64,000 nt of DNA. Source: Paraburkholderia phenazinium. Lineage in GTDB: Bacteria > Pseudomonadota > Gammaproteobacteria > Burkholderiales > Burkholderiaceae. Numbering within the stretch: position 1 is the first letter of the stretch; each line of letters begins with the position of its first letter. Positions 45,528 through 55,149 of this stretch are shown piece by piece. The stretch covers positions 682,001 through 746,000 of the forward strand of contig NZ_FSRU01000003.1 of assembly GCF_900142845.1 (NCBI RefSeq), given 5' to 3'. Position numbers and translations under genes: made by a program. The notes beneath the pieces were generated by a model, which ran no database searches, was not told the origin of the DNA, and saw only the letters and a program-made list of their open reading frames with translations.

Positions 45528-46142
45528 TCAGTCCGCCGGGAAAGTATCGATGAACGGCTGCCGCTGCGACAGCTTCTGGAAGTGCTTGTCGAGATTCGGA
45601 TACGACTCGCGCCAGTTCAGACCCGGCGTGCGGAAATCCAGGTAGCCGAGCGCGCAGCCCAGGGCGATATCCGCGAGCGTGTAGCGATTGCCCGCGCACC
45701 ACGGTTTGCCGCCGAGCCCCTGCGACATTGCCACGAGGCCATCGTCGATCTTGCGTTGCTGGCGCGCCAGCCAGCCGTCCGAGCGCTGTTCGGCCGGGCG
45801 CAGCATGCCTTCCAGGCGGATCAGCACCGCCGCATCCAGAACCCCGTCGGCGAGCGCTTCCCAGCAGCGCACCTCGACGCGCTCGCGCCCCGACGGCGGA
45901 ATCAGCTTGCCGACCGGCGACAGCGTATCGACGTATTCGCAGATGACACGCGAGTCGAACACCGCCTCGCCGTCCTCCATCACGAGACACGGCACCTTGC
46001 CGAGCGGGTTGAAGGTATGGATGGTGGTGTCCGGCGCCCAGACGTTTTCGAGCACCAGCTTGTAGTCGATCCTCTTCTCGGCAAAGACGATCCGCGCCTT
46101 GCGGACAAACGGACTGCCGAGCGAACCGATGAGTTTCATCAT
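45528..46142 (-). CDS. Glutathione S-transferase family protein
   Basis: About 204 residues starting MMKLIGSLGSPFVRKARIVF (two adjacent Met, 46142 or 46139). The N-terminal thioredoxin-like GST domain includes FNPLGKVPCLVMEDGEAVFDSRVICEY with the glutathione-binding cis-Pro. The C-terminal helical domain includes YTLADIALGCALGYLDFR. The active residue is probably Ser10 near the N-terminus. Role: glutathione conjugation or reduction; substrate unknown. Single gene; longer upstream frames run into the divergent pepP promoter. Confidence 0.9.
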   Translation of the reverse strand: MMKLIGSLGSPFVRKARIVFAEKRIDYKLVLENVWAPDTTIHTFNPLGKVPCLVMEDGEAVFDSRVICEYVDTLSPVGKLIPPSGRERVEVRCWEALADGVLDAAVLIRLEGMLRPAEQRSDGWLARQQRKIDDGLVAMSQGLGGKPWCAGNRYTLADIALGCALGYLDFRTPGLNWRESYPNLDKHFQKLSQRQPFIDTFPAD

Positions 46143-46346
46143 CACATCTGCCTTTTCTGCTTCTGGAATTGGGCGGAAGTATACGTTGGTTGACGGCCCT
46201 CCTGAGTGCCGCGCCCCATCTTCCGGAACAACGCCCACCGGAGCTGTGGACGGATTGCAACATTGCAGCTTCCTGCGCCGCCCGTCCACCTGGCCGGATG
46301 GCCAGGGCGCCGAATCCGGATGCCGATTGGGCGCTACAATTGCGCC

Positions 46347-47759
46347 ATGAACCAGCCGAACGAACCCACTCTCGCCATCGACGTTTACCGCAAGCGCCGC
46401 GAGCGCGTGCTAGCTGCGCTGCGCGCGGCAGGCGGCGGCGTCGCCATCGTCCCCACCGCGCCCGAAGTGGTGCGCAACCGGGACGCCGACTATCCCTACC
46501 GGCACGACAGCTACTTCTACTACCTGACGGGCTTTACCGAGCCCCAAGGGCTGCTCGTGCTGGACGCCAGCGCGGGCGAGAACGGCCCGGCGTCGATCCT
46601 GTTCTGCCGCGCCAAGAATGCCGAGCGCGAGATCTGGGACGGCTTCCGCTTCGGTCCCGAGGCCGCCCGCGAGGCGTTCGGCTTCGACGCGGCGTTTGCG
46701 GTCGAGGAGATCGAGAGCCAGATGCCGCTCATCCTCGCGGACAAGCCGGCGCTGCACTACGCGCTCGGCAGCTCGGCCCAGCTCGACGAACAGGTGCGCC
46801 GCTGGCTCGACGCGGTGCGCGCCAAGGGCCGCAGCGGCGTCGCCGCGCCGGCCGCCGCGCACGACCTCCTGCCGCTCCTCGACGAGATGCGTCTCTTCAA
46901 GGACAGCCACGAACTGGCCATCATGCGCCGCGCCGGCGAGATCTCGGCGCTCGCGCATCGTCACGCCATGGCCGCGTCCCGCGCCGGCGTGCGCGAGTAC
47001 GAACTCGAGGCCGAGCTGCTGTACACGTTCCGCAAATACGGCGCGCAAGGGCCGGCGTACGGCTCGATCGTCGCCGCCGGCGCCAATGCCTGCGTGCTGC
47101 ATTACGCGGCGGGCAACACCATCGCACAAGACGGCGACCTGATCCTGATCGACGCCGCCTGCGAACTCGACGGCTACGCGTCGGACATCACCCGCACGTT
47201 CCCGGCGAACGGCCGCTTTACGCCGGCGCAACGCGAGCTGTACGACATCGTGCTCGCCTCGCAGGAAGCCGCGGTTGCCGCCACCCGCCCAGGCGCCCAT
47301 TTCGACGACCCGCATAACGCGGCCTTGCGCGTGCTGTCGCAGGGGCTGCTCGACACGGGCATCATCGAGCGGGGGCTTTTCTCCTCGGTCGACGACGTGA
47401 TCGAGGAACGCGCCTATGCGCCGTTCTACATGCACCGCACCAGCCACTGGATCGGCATGGACGTGCACGACTGCGGCGACTACCGGGAGCGCGGTGCGCC
47501 GCGCGATGCACAAGGCGCACTGCCTTCGCGCATCCTGAAGCCGTCGATGGCGCTGACGATCGAACCGGGGCTCTACATCCGCCCGGCAGAAAACGTCCCT
47601 GAGCAGTACTGGAACATCGGCATCCGCATCGAGGACGACGCGGTCGTCACACCGGACGGTTGCGAGCTGCTCACGCGCGACGTGCCGGTCAAGGCCGACG
47701 AAATCGAAGCGCTGATGCAGGAAGCGCAGGCTGCGGCCGGCGCTGCGCGGCAGGCGTGA
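46347..47759 (+). CDS. pepP: Xaa-Pro aminopeptidase P
   Basis: A 470-residue M24B aminopeptidase that removes the N-terminal residue before proline. The N-terminal creatinase-like domain (YPYRHDSYFYYLTGFTEPQGLL) is followed by the pita-bread catalytic domain with di-manganese ligands: IDAACELDGYASDITRTFP (two Asp), MHRTSHWIGMDVHD (His), LTIEPGLY (Glu) and GIRIEDDAVVT (Glu). Start at 46347; a TACAAT box at 46335-46340 lies only 6 bases before it and no SD is seen, so the transcript may be leaderless. 24 bp upstream of ubiH, as in E. coli pepP-ubiH. Confidence 0.95.
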   Translation: MNQPNEPTLAIDVYRKRRERVLAALRAAGGGVAIVPTAPEVVRNRDADYPYRHDSYFYYLTGFTEPQGLLVLDASAGENGPASILFCRAKNAEREIWDGFRFGPEAAREAFGFDAAFAVEEIESQMPLILADKPALHYALGSSAQLDEQVRRWLDAVRAKGRSGVAAPAAAHDLLPLLDEMRLFKDSHELAIMRRAGEISALAHRHAMAASRAGVREYELEAELLYTFRKYGAQGPAYGSIVAAGANACVLHYAAGNTIAQDGDLILIDAACELDGYASDITRTFPANGRFTPAQRELYDIVLASQEAAVAATRPGAHFDDPHNAALRVLSQGLLDTGIIERGLFSSVDDVIEERAYAPFYMHRTSHWIGMDVHDCGDYRERGAPRDAQGALPSRILKPSMALTIEPGLYIRPAENVPEQYWNIGIRIEDDAVVTPDGCELLTRDVPVKADEIEALMQEAQAAAGAARQA

Positions 47760-47783
47760 TCAGACCGAAGCGATAGATAGCCC

Positions 47784-49016
47784 ATGAACGACGTTTCTCA
47801 ACCGGCCGGTGTGCCGCAGCCAGGCTCACCTGATACGCCCGAGGTGCCGTTCGACTTCGACGTGGCGATTGTCGGCGCCGGGCCGGTCGGGCTGGCGCTG
47901 GCCGGTTGGCTCGCGCGCCGCAGCGCGACCCAGGCGCTGTCGATTGCGCTGATCGACGCGCGCAAGCCTGAAGACGCGCTCGGCGATCCGCGGGCGATTG
48001 CCGTCTCGCAAGGCAGCCGCATGATTCTGGAGCCGCTGCGCTGGCCGGCGGACGCCACGGCGATTCACCGCATCCACGTGTCGCAGCGCGGGCACTTCGG
48101 CCGCACGCTGATCGATCACACCGAGCACGGCCTGCCCGCGCTCGGCTATGTGCTGCGCTACGGTTCGATCGTGCAGGCGCTCGCCGAGGCCGTACGGCCG
48201 ACCGCCGTGCACTGGCTGCAGTCCACCTCGGCGCAAGCGCCGGTTCAGGAACACGACGGCGTGACGTTGCCGGTCGAATCCGCGCAAGGCCCGCGCAACC
48301 TGCGCACGCGTATTCTGGTGAACGCCGAAGGCGGCTTGTTCCAGGAGCAGCAGAAGAAAAGCGGCAGCGCCGGCGGCACGCGGGATTATGGGCAAACCGC
48401 CCTGGTCGGCACGGTCAGCGTGGCGGCGCCGCGTCCGCATGTCGCGTGGGAACGTTTCACGGACCAAGGGCCGATTGCGCTCTTGCCCACGGGCGGCGCG
48501 CGTGACGCCGACTACGCGCTGGTCTGGTGCTGCTCGCCGGACGAAGCGGCACGCCGGGCTCAACTACCGGACGACGCGTTCCTGCGCGAACTCGGTACGG
48601 CTTTTGGCGACCGGATGGGCCGCTTCACGCAGATCAAGGGCCGCGCGGCGTTCCCGCTCGGCCTTAACGCGCTCGATACGCTCGTCAAGGGACGGGTCGT
48701 CGCAATCGGCAATGCGGCGCAGACATTGCATCCGGTGGCGGGCCAAGGGTTGAATCTGGGACTGCGCGACGCGCATGCGCTCGCCGACGCGCTCTCGCAG
48801 CACGGCGCGACGCCGCTCGCGCTGGCCGCGTTCGCACAGCGCCGTTCGCTCGACCGGCGCCTGACGATCCGCTCAACCGACACGCTCGCCCGTCTCTTCA
48901 CGGTGGACTTCCCCGCGCTCGCTGCGCTGCGCGGACTCGCGCTGACCGCGCTCGAATTCGTGCCGCCGGTCAAAACCGCGCTGGCCCGGCAGATGATGTT
49001 CGGGCAACGTCGCTAG
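47784..49016 (+). CDS. ubiH: UbiH/UbiF-family FAD-dependent ubiquinone hydroxylase
   Basis: A 410-residue class A flavoprotein monooxygenase of ubiquinone synthesis. The N-terminal FAD-binding GAGPVGLALAGWLA (about residues 31-44), the DG-like segment GDPRAIAVSQGSRMILEPL and the C-terminal GRVVAIGNAAQTLHPVAGQGLNLGLRDAHALADAL are family signatures. UbiH acts at ring position C4 of the quinone precursor. UbiI or UbiF cannot be excluded on motifs alone, but linkage to pepP favours UbiH. Confidence 0.9.
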   Translation: MNDVSQPAGVPQPGSPDTPEVPFDFDVAIVGAGPVGLALAGWLARRSATQALSIALIDARKPEDALGDPRAIAVSQGSRMILEPLRWPADATAIHRIHVSQRGHFGRTLIDHTEHGLPALGYVLRYGSIVQALAEAVRPTAVHWLQSTSAQAPVQEHDGVTLPVESAQGPRNLRTRILVNAEGGLFQEQQKKSGSAGGTRDYGQTALVGTVSVAAPRPHVAWERFTDQGPIALLPTGGARDADYALVWCCSPDEAARRAQLPDDAFLRELGTAFGDRMGRFTQIKGRAAFPLGLNALDTLVKGRVVAIGNAAQTLHPVAGQGLNLGLRDAHALADALSQHGATPLALAAFAQRRSLDRRLTIRSTDTLARLFTVDFPALAALRGLALTALEFVPPVKTALARQMMFGQRR

Positions 49017-49170
49017 CTCTTCGGGTCATTCGCGTTCCGCGGCTCTATGAACCCGTGCACTTTCATAGAAGATTTAATGGGTTACGACAGCCTCAAGTCG
49101 GGTGTCGCGATTCCGTTAACGCTAAAATAGCGGTTTTCCCTCGTATTTCGCACCCGCCCCCATCACGCTG

Positions 49171-50259
49171 ATGTCCGGCGGTTGCGTCCCTGCCATGCCC
49201 ACTCTCGGCTCCCACAATCTGCGCAACAACCTGTTCGTCGCCCCCATGGCGGGCGTGACCGACCGGCCGTTCCGCCAGCTCTGCAAGCGGCTGGGCGCGG
49301 GCTATGCCGTGTCGGAAATGGTCGCGTCGAACGCGCAGTTGTGGAAAAGCGAGAAGACCATGCGCCGCGCCAATCACGCGGGCGAGGTCGAGCCGATTGC
49401 CGTGCAGATCGCCGGCGCCGATCCGGCCATGATGGCCGAGGCGGCCCGCTACAACGTCGCCAACGGCGCGCAGATCATCGACATCAACATGGGCTGTCCC
49501 GCCAAGAAGGTGTGCAATGTGGCCGCCGGCTCCGCGCTGCTGCAGAACGAGCCGCTGGTGCAGCGAATCGTCGAGGCGGTGGTGGGCGCAGTGGGCGTGG
49601 GGCCGGATGCGGTGCCCGTCACGCTGAAAATCCGCACCGGCTGGAACCGCGACAACAAGAACGCGCTGAGCGTCGCGCATCTGGCCGAAGACGCCGGCAT
49701 TTCGATGCTCACGGTGCACGGCCGCACCCGCGCCGACCTGTATCACGGCGACGCCGAATACGAAACCATCGCCGCGGTGAAGGCCGCGGTGCGCATCCCG
49801 GTAGTCGCCAACGGCGACATCACCACGCCGCAGAAGGCCCGCGAGGTGCTCGCCGCTACCGGCGCCGACGCCATCATGATCGGCCGCGCGGCGCAGGGCC
49901 GCCCGTGGCTGTTCCGCGAGATCGAGCATTTCCTGCAAACCGGCGAGCTGTTGCCGCCGCCGCGCATCGACGAGATCCAGCAGGTGATGAACGAGCATCT
50001 CGAAGATCACTACGCGTTCTATGGCGAATTTACGGGCGTGCGCACTGCGCGCAAGCACATCGGCTGGTACACTCGCGGCCTTTCTGGCGCCAATGTGTTC
50101 CGGCACCGCATGAATACGCTGGACACGACGCGCGAACAACTTCTCGCCGTCAACGAGTTCTTCGACGCCCAAAAGGCGCTCTCCGACCGCCTCGTCTACG
50201 TGGAAGAGGATGTCAACCCGAACGGCGAGCCGGACCACTCCGACCGACTAGCAGCATGA
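49171..50259 (+). CDS. dusB: tRNA-dihydrouridine synthase B
   Basis: A 362-residue FMN enzyme reducing uridines in tRNA D-loops with NADPH. N-terminal NLFVAPMAGVTDRPFRQLCK, DINMGCPAKKVCNVAAGSALL with the catalytic Cys, LTVHGRTRADLYHGDAEY, VVANGDITTPQKAREVL and ADAIMIGRAAQGRPW are diagnostic. Start is 49171 or 49195 (MPTLGSHNL); no SD helps, and a TAAAAT box at 49123-49128 is upstream of both. It overlaps fis by 4 bases (ATGA), the same operon as E. coli dusB-fis. Confidence 0.94.
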   Translation: MSGGCVPAMPTLGSHNLRNNLFVAPMAGVTDRPFRQLCKRLGAGYAVSEMVASNAQLWKSEKTMRRANHAGEVEPIAVQIAGADPAMMAEAARYNVANGAQIIDINMGCPAKKVCNVAAGSALLQNEPLVQRIVEAVVGAVGVGPDAVPVTLKIRTGWNRDNKNALSVAHLAEDAGISMLTVHGRTRADLYHGDAEYETIAAVKAAVRIPVVANGDITTPQKAREVLAATGADAIMIGRAAQGRPWLFREIEHFLQTGELLPPPRIDEIQQVMNEHLEDHYAFYGEFTGVRTARKHIGWYTRGLSGANVFRHRMNTLDTTREQLLAVNEFFDAQKALSDRLVYVEEDVNPNGEPDHSDRLAA

Positions 50260-50489
50260 GCAAGAACAATATCGAACAATCCGTCCGCGACAGCCTGGGC
50301 ATGTACTTCCAGGACCTCGACGGCTCCAATCCGCATGACGTCTACGACATGGTTATTTCGTGTGTCGAAAAGCCGTTGCTCGAGGTGGTGCTCGAGCAGG
50401 CCGGCGGCAATCAGTCGCTGGCCGCCGAGTATCTCGGCATCAACCGCAATACGCTGCGCAAGAAGCTGCAACAGCACGGTTTGCTGTAG
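50256..50489 (+). CDS. fis: Fis family DNA-binding regulator
   Basis: A 77-residue Fis homologue: N-terminal arm MSKNNIEQSVRDSLGMYFQDL, dimer helices with VEKPLLEVVLEQ, and a C-terminal HTH GNQSLAAEYLGINRNTLRKKLQQHGLL. Shorter than E. coli Fis (98) because the N-terminal beta-hairpin arm is reduced. Fis bends DNA at promoters and acts in nucleoid organisation. Translation is coupled to dusB through the ATGA overlap. Confidence 0.93.
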   Translation: MSKNNIEQSVRDSLGMYFQDLDGSNPHDVYDMVISCVEKPLLEVVLEQAGGNQSLAAEYLGINRNTLRKKLQQHGLL

Positions 50490-50547
50490 CTCGTTGTAGT
50501 TTTTTGGCGCCCCTGCCACGTCCACCTTCGGCTTCTCATTCTTCATC

Positions 50548-52113
50548 ATGATCAAGCAAGCGCTCATCTCCGTTTCCGACAAGTCCGGCATCGTCGATTT
50601 CGCCAAATCGCTGTCGGACCTCGGCGTCAAGATCCTGTCCACCGGCGGCACCGCGAAACTGCTCGCGGACGCGGGCCTCGCCGTCACTGAAGTGGCCGAC
50701 TACACCGGCTTCCCGGAAATGCTCGACGGGCGCGTGAAAACGCTGCATCCGAAAGTGCACGGCGGCATCCTCGCGCGCCGCGACCTGCCGGAGCACATGG
50801 CAGCGCTTGAGAAGCACGATATTCCGACCATCGACCTGCTGGTCGTGAATCTGTACCCGTTCGTGCAGACGGTAGCGAAGGAAGAGTGCTCGCTGGAAGA
50901 CGCGATCGAGAACATCGACATCGGCGGTCCGACCATGCTGCGCTCCGCGGCGAAGAATCATCGCGACGTAACGGTGGTAGTCGACCCTGTGGACTACGCG
51001 GTCGTGCTCGAAGAAATGCGCGCGAACAGCAACGCTGTGTCGTACAAGACGAACTTCCGTCTGGCCACCAAGGTGTTCGCGCACACCGCGCAGTACGACG
51101 GTGCGATCACGAACTACCTGACGAGCCTGACCGAAGAACTGCAGCATGCGTCGCGCAACACCTACCCTGCTACGTTCAATCTGGCCTTCGACAAGGTGCA
51201 GGACCTGCGCTACGGCGAAAACCCGCACCAGAGCGCCGCGTTCTATCGCGACCTGTCGGTGCCGGCCGGCGCGCTGGCGAACTACGCGCAGTTGCAAGGC
51301 AAGGAACTGTCGTACAACAACATCGCCGATTCCGATGCAGCATGGGAATGCGTGAAGACTTTCGACGTGCCGGCCTGTGTCATCGTCAAGCATGCGAATC
51401 CGTGCGGCGTGGCGGTGGGCGCCGATGCGCACGAAGCCTACGCCAAGGCGTTGCAAACCGATCCGACCTCGGCGTTCGGCGGCATCATCGCCTTCAACCG
51501 CGAAGTGGACGAGGCAGCGGCACAAGCGGTGGCCAAGCAGTTCGTCGAAGTGCTGATTGCGCCTTCGTTCAGCGCGGCAGCACGTCAGGTGTTCGAAGCG
51601 AAGAAGAATGTGCGTCTGCTGGAAATCGCGTTGGGCGAAGGCCATAACGCGTTCGACCTGAAGCGCGTGGGCGGCGGCCTGCTGGTGCAGTCGCTCGATT
51701 CGCACAACGTGCAGCCGCACGAACTGCGCGTCGTTACGAAGCGTCATCCGACGCCGCAGGAAATGGACGATCTGCTGTTCGCCTGGCGCGTGGCGAAGTA
51801 TGTGAAGTCGAACGCTATCGTGTTCTGCGGCAACGGCATGACGCTCGGCGTCGGCGCAGGCCAGATGAGCCGCGTGGACTCGGCGCGGATTGCGAGCATC
51901 AAGGCGCAGAACGCGGGCTTGACGCTGGCAGGTTCGGCGGTGGCGTCGGACGCGTTCTTCCCGTTCCGCGATGGTCTCGATGTCGTGGTCGCCGCAGGCG
52001 CAACCGCCGTGATCCAGCCGGGCGGCTCGATGCGCGACGATGAAGTCGTCGCTGCCGCCGACGAGCACAACATTGCGATGGTGCTGACCGGCGTGCGTCA
52101 CTTCCGGCATTGA
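50548..52113 (+). CDS. purH: Bifunctional AICAR formyltransferase / IMP cyclohydrolase
   Basis: A 521-residue PurH for the last two steps of IMP synthesis. The N-terminal MGS-like cyclohydrolase domain ([28 protein letters not shown]) is followed by the AICAR transformylase domain with [44 protein letters not shown] and [13 protein letters not shown]. Length equals E. coli PurH (529). Placed 58 bp after fis, ended by the terminator 52200-52235. Confidence 0.96.
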   Translation: MIKQALISVSDKSGIVDFAKSLSDLGVKILSTGGTAKLLADAGLAVTEVADYTGFPEMLDGRVKTLHPKVHGGILARRDLPEHMAALEKHDIPTIDLLVVNLYPFVQTVAKEECSLEDAIENIDIGGPTMLRSAAKNHRDVTVVVDPVDYAVVLEEMRANSNAVSYKTNFRLATKVFAHTAQYDGAITNYLTSLTEELQHASRNTYPATFNLAFDKVQDLRYGENPHQSAAFYRDLSVPAGALANYAQLQGKELSYNNIADSDAAWECVKTFDVPACVIVKHANPCGVAVGADAHEAYAKALQTDPTSAFGGIIAFNREVDEAAAQAVAKQFVEVLIAPSFSAAARQVFEAKKNVRLLEIALGEGHNAFDLKRVGGGLLVQSLDSHNVQPHELRVVTKRHPTPQEMDDLLFAWRVAKYVKSNAIVFCGNGMTLGVGAGQMSRVDSARIASIKAQNAGLTLAGSAVASDAFFPFRDGLDVVVAAGATAVIQPGGSMRDDEVVAAADEHNIAMVLTGVRHFRH

Positions 52114-52199
52114 TGCCTGCTTGACCCGGCGATGCTGCGTTGTGCGCTGTTGCAAGGCCGGCGCGCCACACCTCCTGGTCGCATGAACCACGCGAAACG

Positions 52200-52235
52200 A
52201 AACGGCCCGGCAGATTTTTCTGCCGGGCCGTTTTG
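52200..52235. terminator. Bidirectional terminator, purH and the 79-aa gene
   Basis: A stem of about 14 bp, AACGGCCCGGCAGA / TCTGCCGGGCCGTT (52201-52214, 52219-52232), loop TTTT, with T residues to 52234 on the plus strand and a weaker T-rich stretch on the minus strand. It lies between the convergent purH and hypothetical genes. Confidence 0.88.
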
Positions 52236-52270
52236 TCTTGTGCGCGCGGCTTCGCTTGCGCGTACGCCGC

Positions 52271-52510
52271 TCAATCGTCGGGGTCTTTTCTGGCGTAACC
52301 AGCGCTCACCTCGTCGTGGGTGCTGATGTATGTGCTCAAACCCAGACCACGCTGAGCCAGTCGGCTCATCTCCGCCACATGATCGGCTCCGGCACTCGCA
52401 TCTGTGTACCAATAGGTCACACCGGATCTGAAGCGAACCGCAATACAGCCGACGCCGAGCGCGTAAGCCTCGACGCCCGAGTCACCGCTTAGATTTCGAT
52501 AGCGCTCCAT
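52271..52510 (-). CDS. Small conserved hypothetical protein (79 aa)
   Basis: A 79-residue cytoplasmic protein beginning MERYRNLSGDSGVEAYALG, then CIAVRFRSGVTYWYTDASAGADHVAEM and LAQRGLGLSTYIS. The pattern (GDSGV, two beta strands, YT.ASAG, GLSTYIS) is one I associate with small KTSC-like proteins of unknown function in proteobacteria. Ribosome site GAGGAGG at 52517-52523 supports the 52510 start. No charged catalytic signature is seen. Monocistronic. Confidence 0.75.
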   Translation of the reverse strand: MERYRNLSGDSGVEAYALGVGCIAVRFRSGVTYWYTDASAGADHVAEMSRLAQRGLGLSTYISTHDEVSAGYARKDPDD

Positions 52511-52679
52511 GCCTGCCTCCTCGGCTGTTTCCGGTTGCCCCGACTACTTATGCCTCGCCCTTACTTCGTCCGGCTGCCGCAAGCGTGGCGAAGCTTTATT
52601 CGCGGCTCGGCGGCTTGCGCACCCCGCCGCGCGTCCCGTTCGTTGTAGTATCGCAGGCACTTAGTTCGCAGCGCATCTC

Positions 52680-53222
52680 ATGAGAATTCTCGGCATCGAC
52701 CCCGGCTTGCGTGTGACCGGTTTCGGCGTGATCGACCAGCACGGTCATCAGCTCACCTACGTGGCAAGCGGCACCATCAAGACCGCTGACGCCGACTTGC
52801 CGTCGCGCCTCGGCACGATCTTCGAAGGCATCTCCACGCTGATCCGCCAGCACGCCCCCGATCAATCCGCGATCGAAAAGGTGTTCGTCAACGTCAATCC
52901 GCAATCTACGCTCCTGCTCGGCCAGGCGCGCGGCGCAGCGATCTGCGGGCTGGTGGCGGGCGGCGTGCCGGTAGCCGAATACACCGCGCTGCAACTGAAG
53001 CAGGCCGTGGTGGGCTACGGCCGCGCGACCAAGGAGCAGATGCAGCAGATGGTGGTGCGTCTGCTGAACCTCGCCGGCGTGCCCGGCACCGACGCCGCCG
53101 ATGCCCTCGGCATGGCGATCTGCCATGCCCACAGCGGCAGCACGCTCAGCACGCTGGGCGGCATCGCACCCTCGCTCGCCAAGAAGGGCCTGCGGGTGCG
53201 CCGCGGGCGGCTGGTGGGCTAA
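52680..53222 (+). CDS. ruvC: Holliday junction resolvase RuvC
   Basis: A 180-residue endonuclease that cuts Holliday junctions symmetrically. Catalytic acidic residues: Asp7 in [12 protein letters not shown], Glu in [12 protein letters not shown], and the C-terminal [14 protein letters not shown] pair. The family segment [15 protein letters not shown] is present. First of ruvC-ruvA-ruvB; 67 bp to ruvA. Confidence 0.96.
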   Translation: MRILGIDPGLRVTGFGVIDQHGHQLTYVASGTIKTADADLPSRLGTIFEGISTLIRQHAPDQSAIEKVFVNVNPQSTLLLGQARGAAICGLVAGGVPVAEYTALQLKQAVVGYGRATKEQMQQMVVRLLNLAGVPGTDAADALGMAICHAHSGSTLSTLGGIAPSLAKKGLRVRRGRLVG

Positions 53223-53289
53223 CGCCTGCCGCGTCCGGGCGCCCCCGCGCTGCGCTACACTCGCCCTTTCTCTCACGATTGAACCCGCC

Positions 53290-53871
53290 ATGATCGGTCG
53301 CATTGCCGGCGTCCTGCTGGAAAAAAATCCGCCCCACCTGCTCGTCGATTGCAACGGCGTGGGCTACGAGGTCGACGTGCCGATGAGCACGTTCTACAAC
53401 CTGCCCTCGACCGGCGAACGGGTGGTCCTGCTCACCCAGTTGATCGTGCGGGAAGACGCGCATCTGCTGTTCGGCTTCGGCACCGCCGAAGAGCGCGCCA
53501 CCTTCCGCGAACTGCTGAAGATCAGCGGCATCGGCGCGCGCATGGCGCTCGGCGTGCTCTCCGGCATGAGCGTGCACGAACTGGCGCAGACCGTCACGAT
53601 GCAGGACGCGGCGCGCCTGACGCGCGTGCCGGGCATCGGCAAGAAAACGGCGGAACGCCTGCTTCTCGAACTGAAGGGCAAGATCGGCGCCGACCTGGGC
53701 GCGATGGCGGGCGCGGTGTCGGCATCCGACCACGCCTCCGATATCCTGAACGCACTGCTCGCATTGGGTTACTCCGAAAAAGAAGCCTTGGCCGCCGTCA
53801 AGAACGTGCCGGCGGGCACGGGGGTGTCCGAAGGCATCAAGCTCGCACTGAAGGCGCTTTCGAAGGCCTGA
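53290..53871 (+). CDS. ruvA: Holliday junction branch-migration protein RuvA
   Basis: A 193-residue RuvA, the junction-binding tetramer. OB-fold domain [21 protein letters not shown]; domain II helix-hairpin-helix repeats [20 protein letters not shown] and [22 protein letters not shown]; domain III tail with [21 protein letters not shown] binds RuvB. ATG at 53290; the frame extending upstream overlaps ruvC and is not real. Confidence 0.96.
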   Translation: MIGRIAGVLLEKNPPHLLVDCNGVGYEVDVPMSTFYNLPSTGERVVLLTQLIVREDAHLLFGFGTAEERATFRELLKISGIGARMALGVLSGMSVHELAQTVTMQDAARLTRVPGIGKKTAERLLLELKGKIGADLGAMAGAVSASDHASDILNALLALGYSEKEALAAVKNVPAGTGVSEGIKLALKALSKA

Positions 53872-53986
53872 TGGAAAGCGAGGCGCCGGGCGTGCTGTGG
53901 GGTAAAGCTTCGCACGCCGCGCGCCAAAGCGCACCCTGGCCGTTCGGCCAGCTTCGGCGGCGAGCGCCGCGCGGTACAATGCAACC

Positions 53987-55051
53987 ATGATCGAAACCGA
54001 CAAACTCGCCGCTGAGCGCATCATCGCTGCCACGCCCGTATCGCCGAACGAAGAAGCGTTCGAGCGGGCGTTGCGCCCGCGTCAGCTCGACGAGTACGTC
54101 GGGCAGGAAAAGGTGCGCGGCCAGCTCGAAATCTTCATCGAGGCCGCCAAGCGCCGCTCCGAATCGCTTGACCACGTGCTGCTGTTCGGGCCGCCGGGTC
54201 TCGGCAAGACCACGCTCGCGCACATCATCGCGCGGGAAATGGGTGTCAATCTGCGGCAAACGTCCGGCCCGGTACTCGAGCGCGCCGGCGACCTCGCCGC
54301 GCTGCTGACGAACCTCGAAAAAAACGACGTGCTGTTCATCGACGAAATCCATCGGCTCTCGCCGGTCGTCGAGGAAATCCTGTATCCGGCGCTCGAGGAT
54401 TATCAGATCGACATCATGATCGGCGAAGGGCCCGCGGCGCGCAGCGTCAAGCTCGATCTGCAGCCGTTCACGCTGGTCGGCGCCACCACCCGCGCCGGCA
54501 TGCTGACCAATCCGCTGCGCGACCGCTTCGGCATCGTCTCGCGGCTCGAGTTCTACAACGCCGAAGAGCTGGCCCGTATCGTCACGCGGTCGGCGTCGCT
54601 GCTTCACGCGCAGATCCACCCGGACGGCGCGTTCGAAATCGCCAAGCGCGCCCGCGGCACGCCGCGGATCGCCAACCGGCTGCTGCGTCGCGTGCGCGAC
54701 TTCGCCGAGGTCAAGGCGGACGGCAACATCACCGCGAAAGTGGCCGACGCCGCACTCAGAATGCTGGATGTCGACCCGGTCGGCTTCGACCTGATGGACC
54801 GCAAGCTGCTCGAGGCGATCCTGCACAAGTTCGACGGCGGCCCGGTCGGCGTCGACAACCTGGCTGCGGCTATCGGCGAAGAGCGCGACACCATCGAAGA
54901 TGTGCTCGAACCGTATCTGATCCAGCAAGGTTTTCTGCAACGCACGCCGCGTGGCCGCGTCGCTACCCTGCTGACCTATCGGCACTTCGGTCTTGCCGCG
55001 CCGGACTCGACCAGTCCGGTACGCGACCTGTGGGATTCGGGCGCGACCTGA
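53987..55051 (+). CDS. ruvB: Holliday junction branch-migration helicase RuvB
   Basis: A 354-residue AAA+ motor. Walker [16 protein letters not shown], Walker [17 protein letters not shown], sensor 1 [20 protein letters not shown], and the C-terminal winged helix with [23 protein letters not shown]-type start [16 protein letters not shown]. The -10 TACAAT at 53975-53980 is only 6 bases before the ATG and no SD is visible, so a leaderless mRNA from this promoter is possible in addition to read-through from ruvCA. Confidence 0.96.
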   Translation: MIETDKLAAERIIAATPVSPNEEAFERALRPRQLDEYVGQEKVRGQLEIFIEAAKRRSESLDHVLLFGPPGLGKTTLAHIIAREMGVNLRQTSGPVLERAGDLAALLTNLEKNDVLFIDEIHRLSPVVEEILYPALEDYQIDIMIGEGPAARSVKLDLQPFTLVGATTRAGMLTNPLRDRFGIVSRLEFYNAEELARIVTRSASLLHAQIHPDGAFEIAKRARGTPRIANRLLRRVRDFAEVKADGNITAKVADAALRMLDVDPVGFDLMDRKLLEAILHKFDGGPVGVDNLAAAIGEERDTIEDVLEPYLIQQGFLQRTPRGRVATLLTYRHFGLAAPDSTSPVRDLWDSGAT

Positions 55052-55149
55052 GTCTCTGCGCGTCGCGCGCTGCATCGGCAGAATCAGCGGAATCGGCAAA
55101 ACCCGCGGGCCCGTTCAATGGGCGCAGCGCGCGCCCACACCCGTCACAC

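Noticed and set aside
49120..49132. Short palindrome CGCTA-AAA-TAGCG before dusB
   Set aside because: It is mostly the -10 box TAAAAT and its flanks; 5-bp arms are too short to call an operator.
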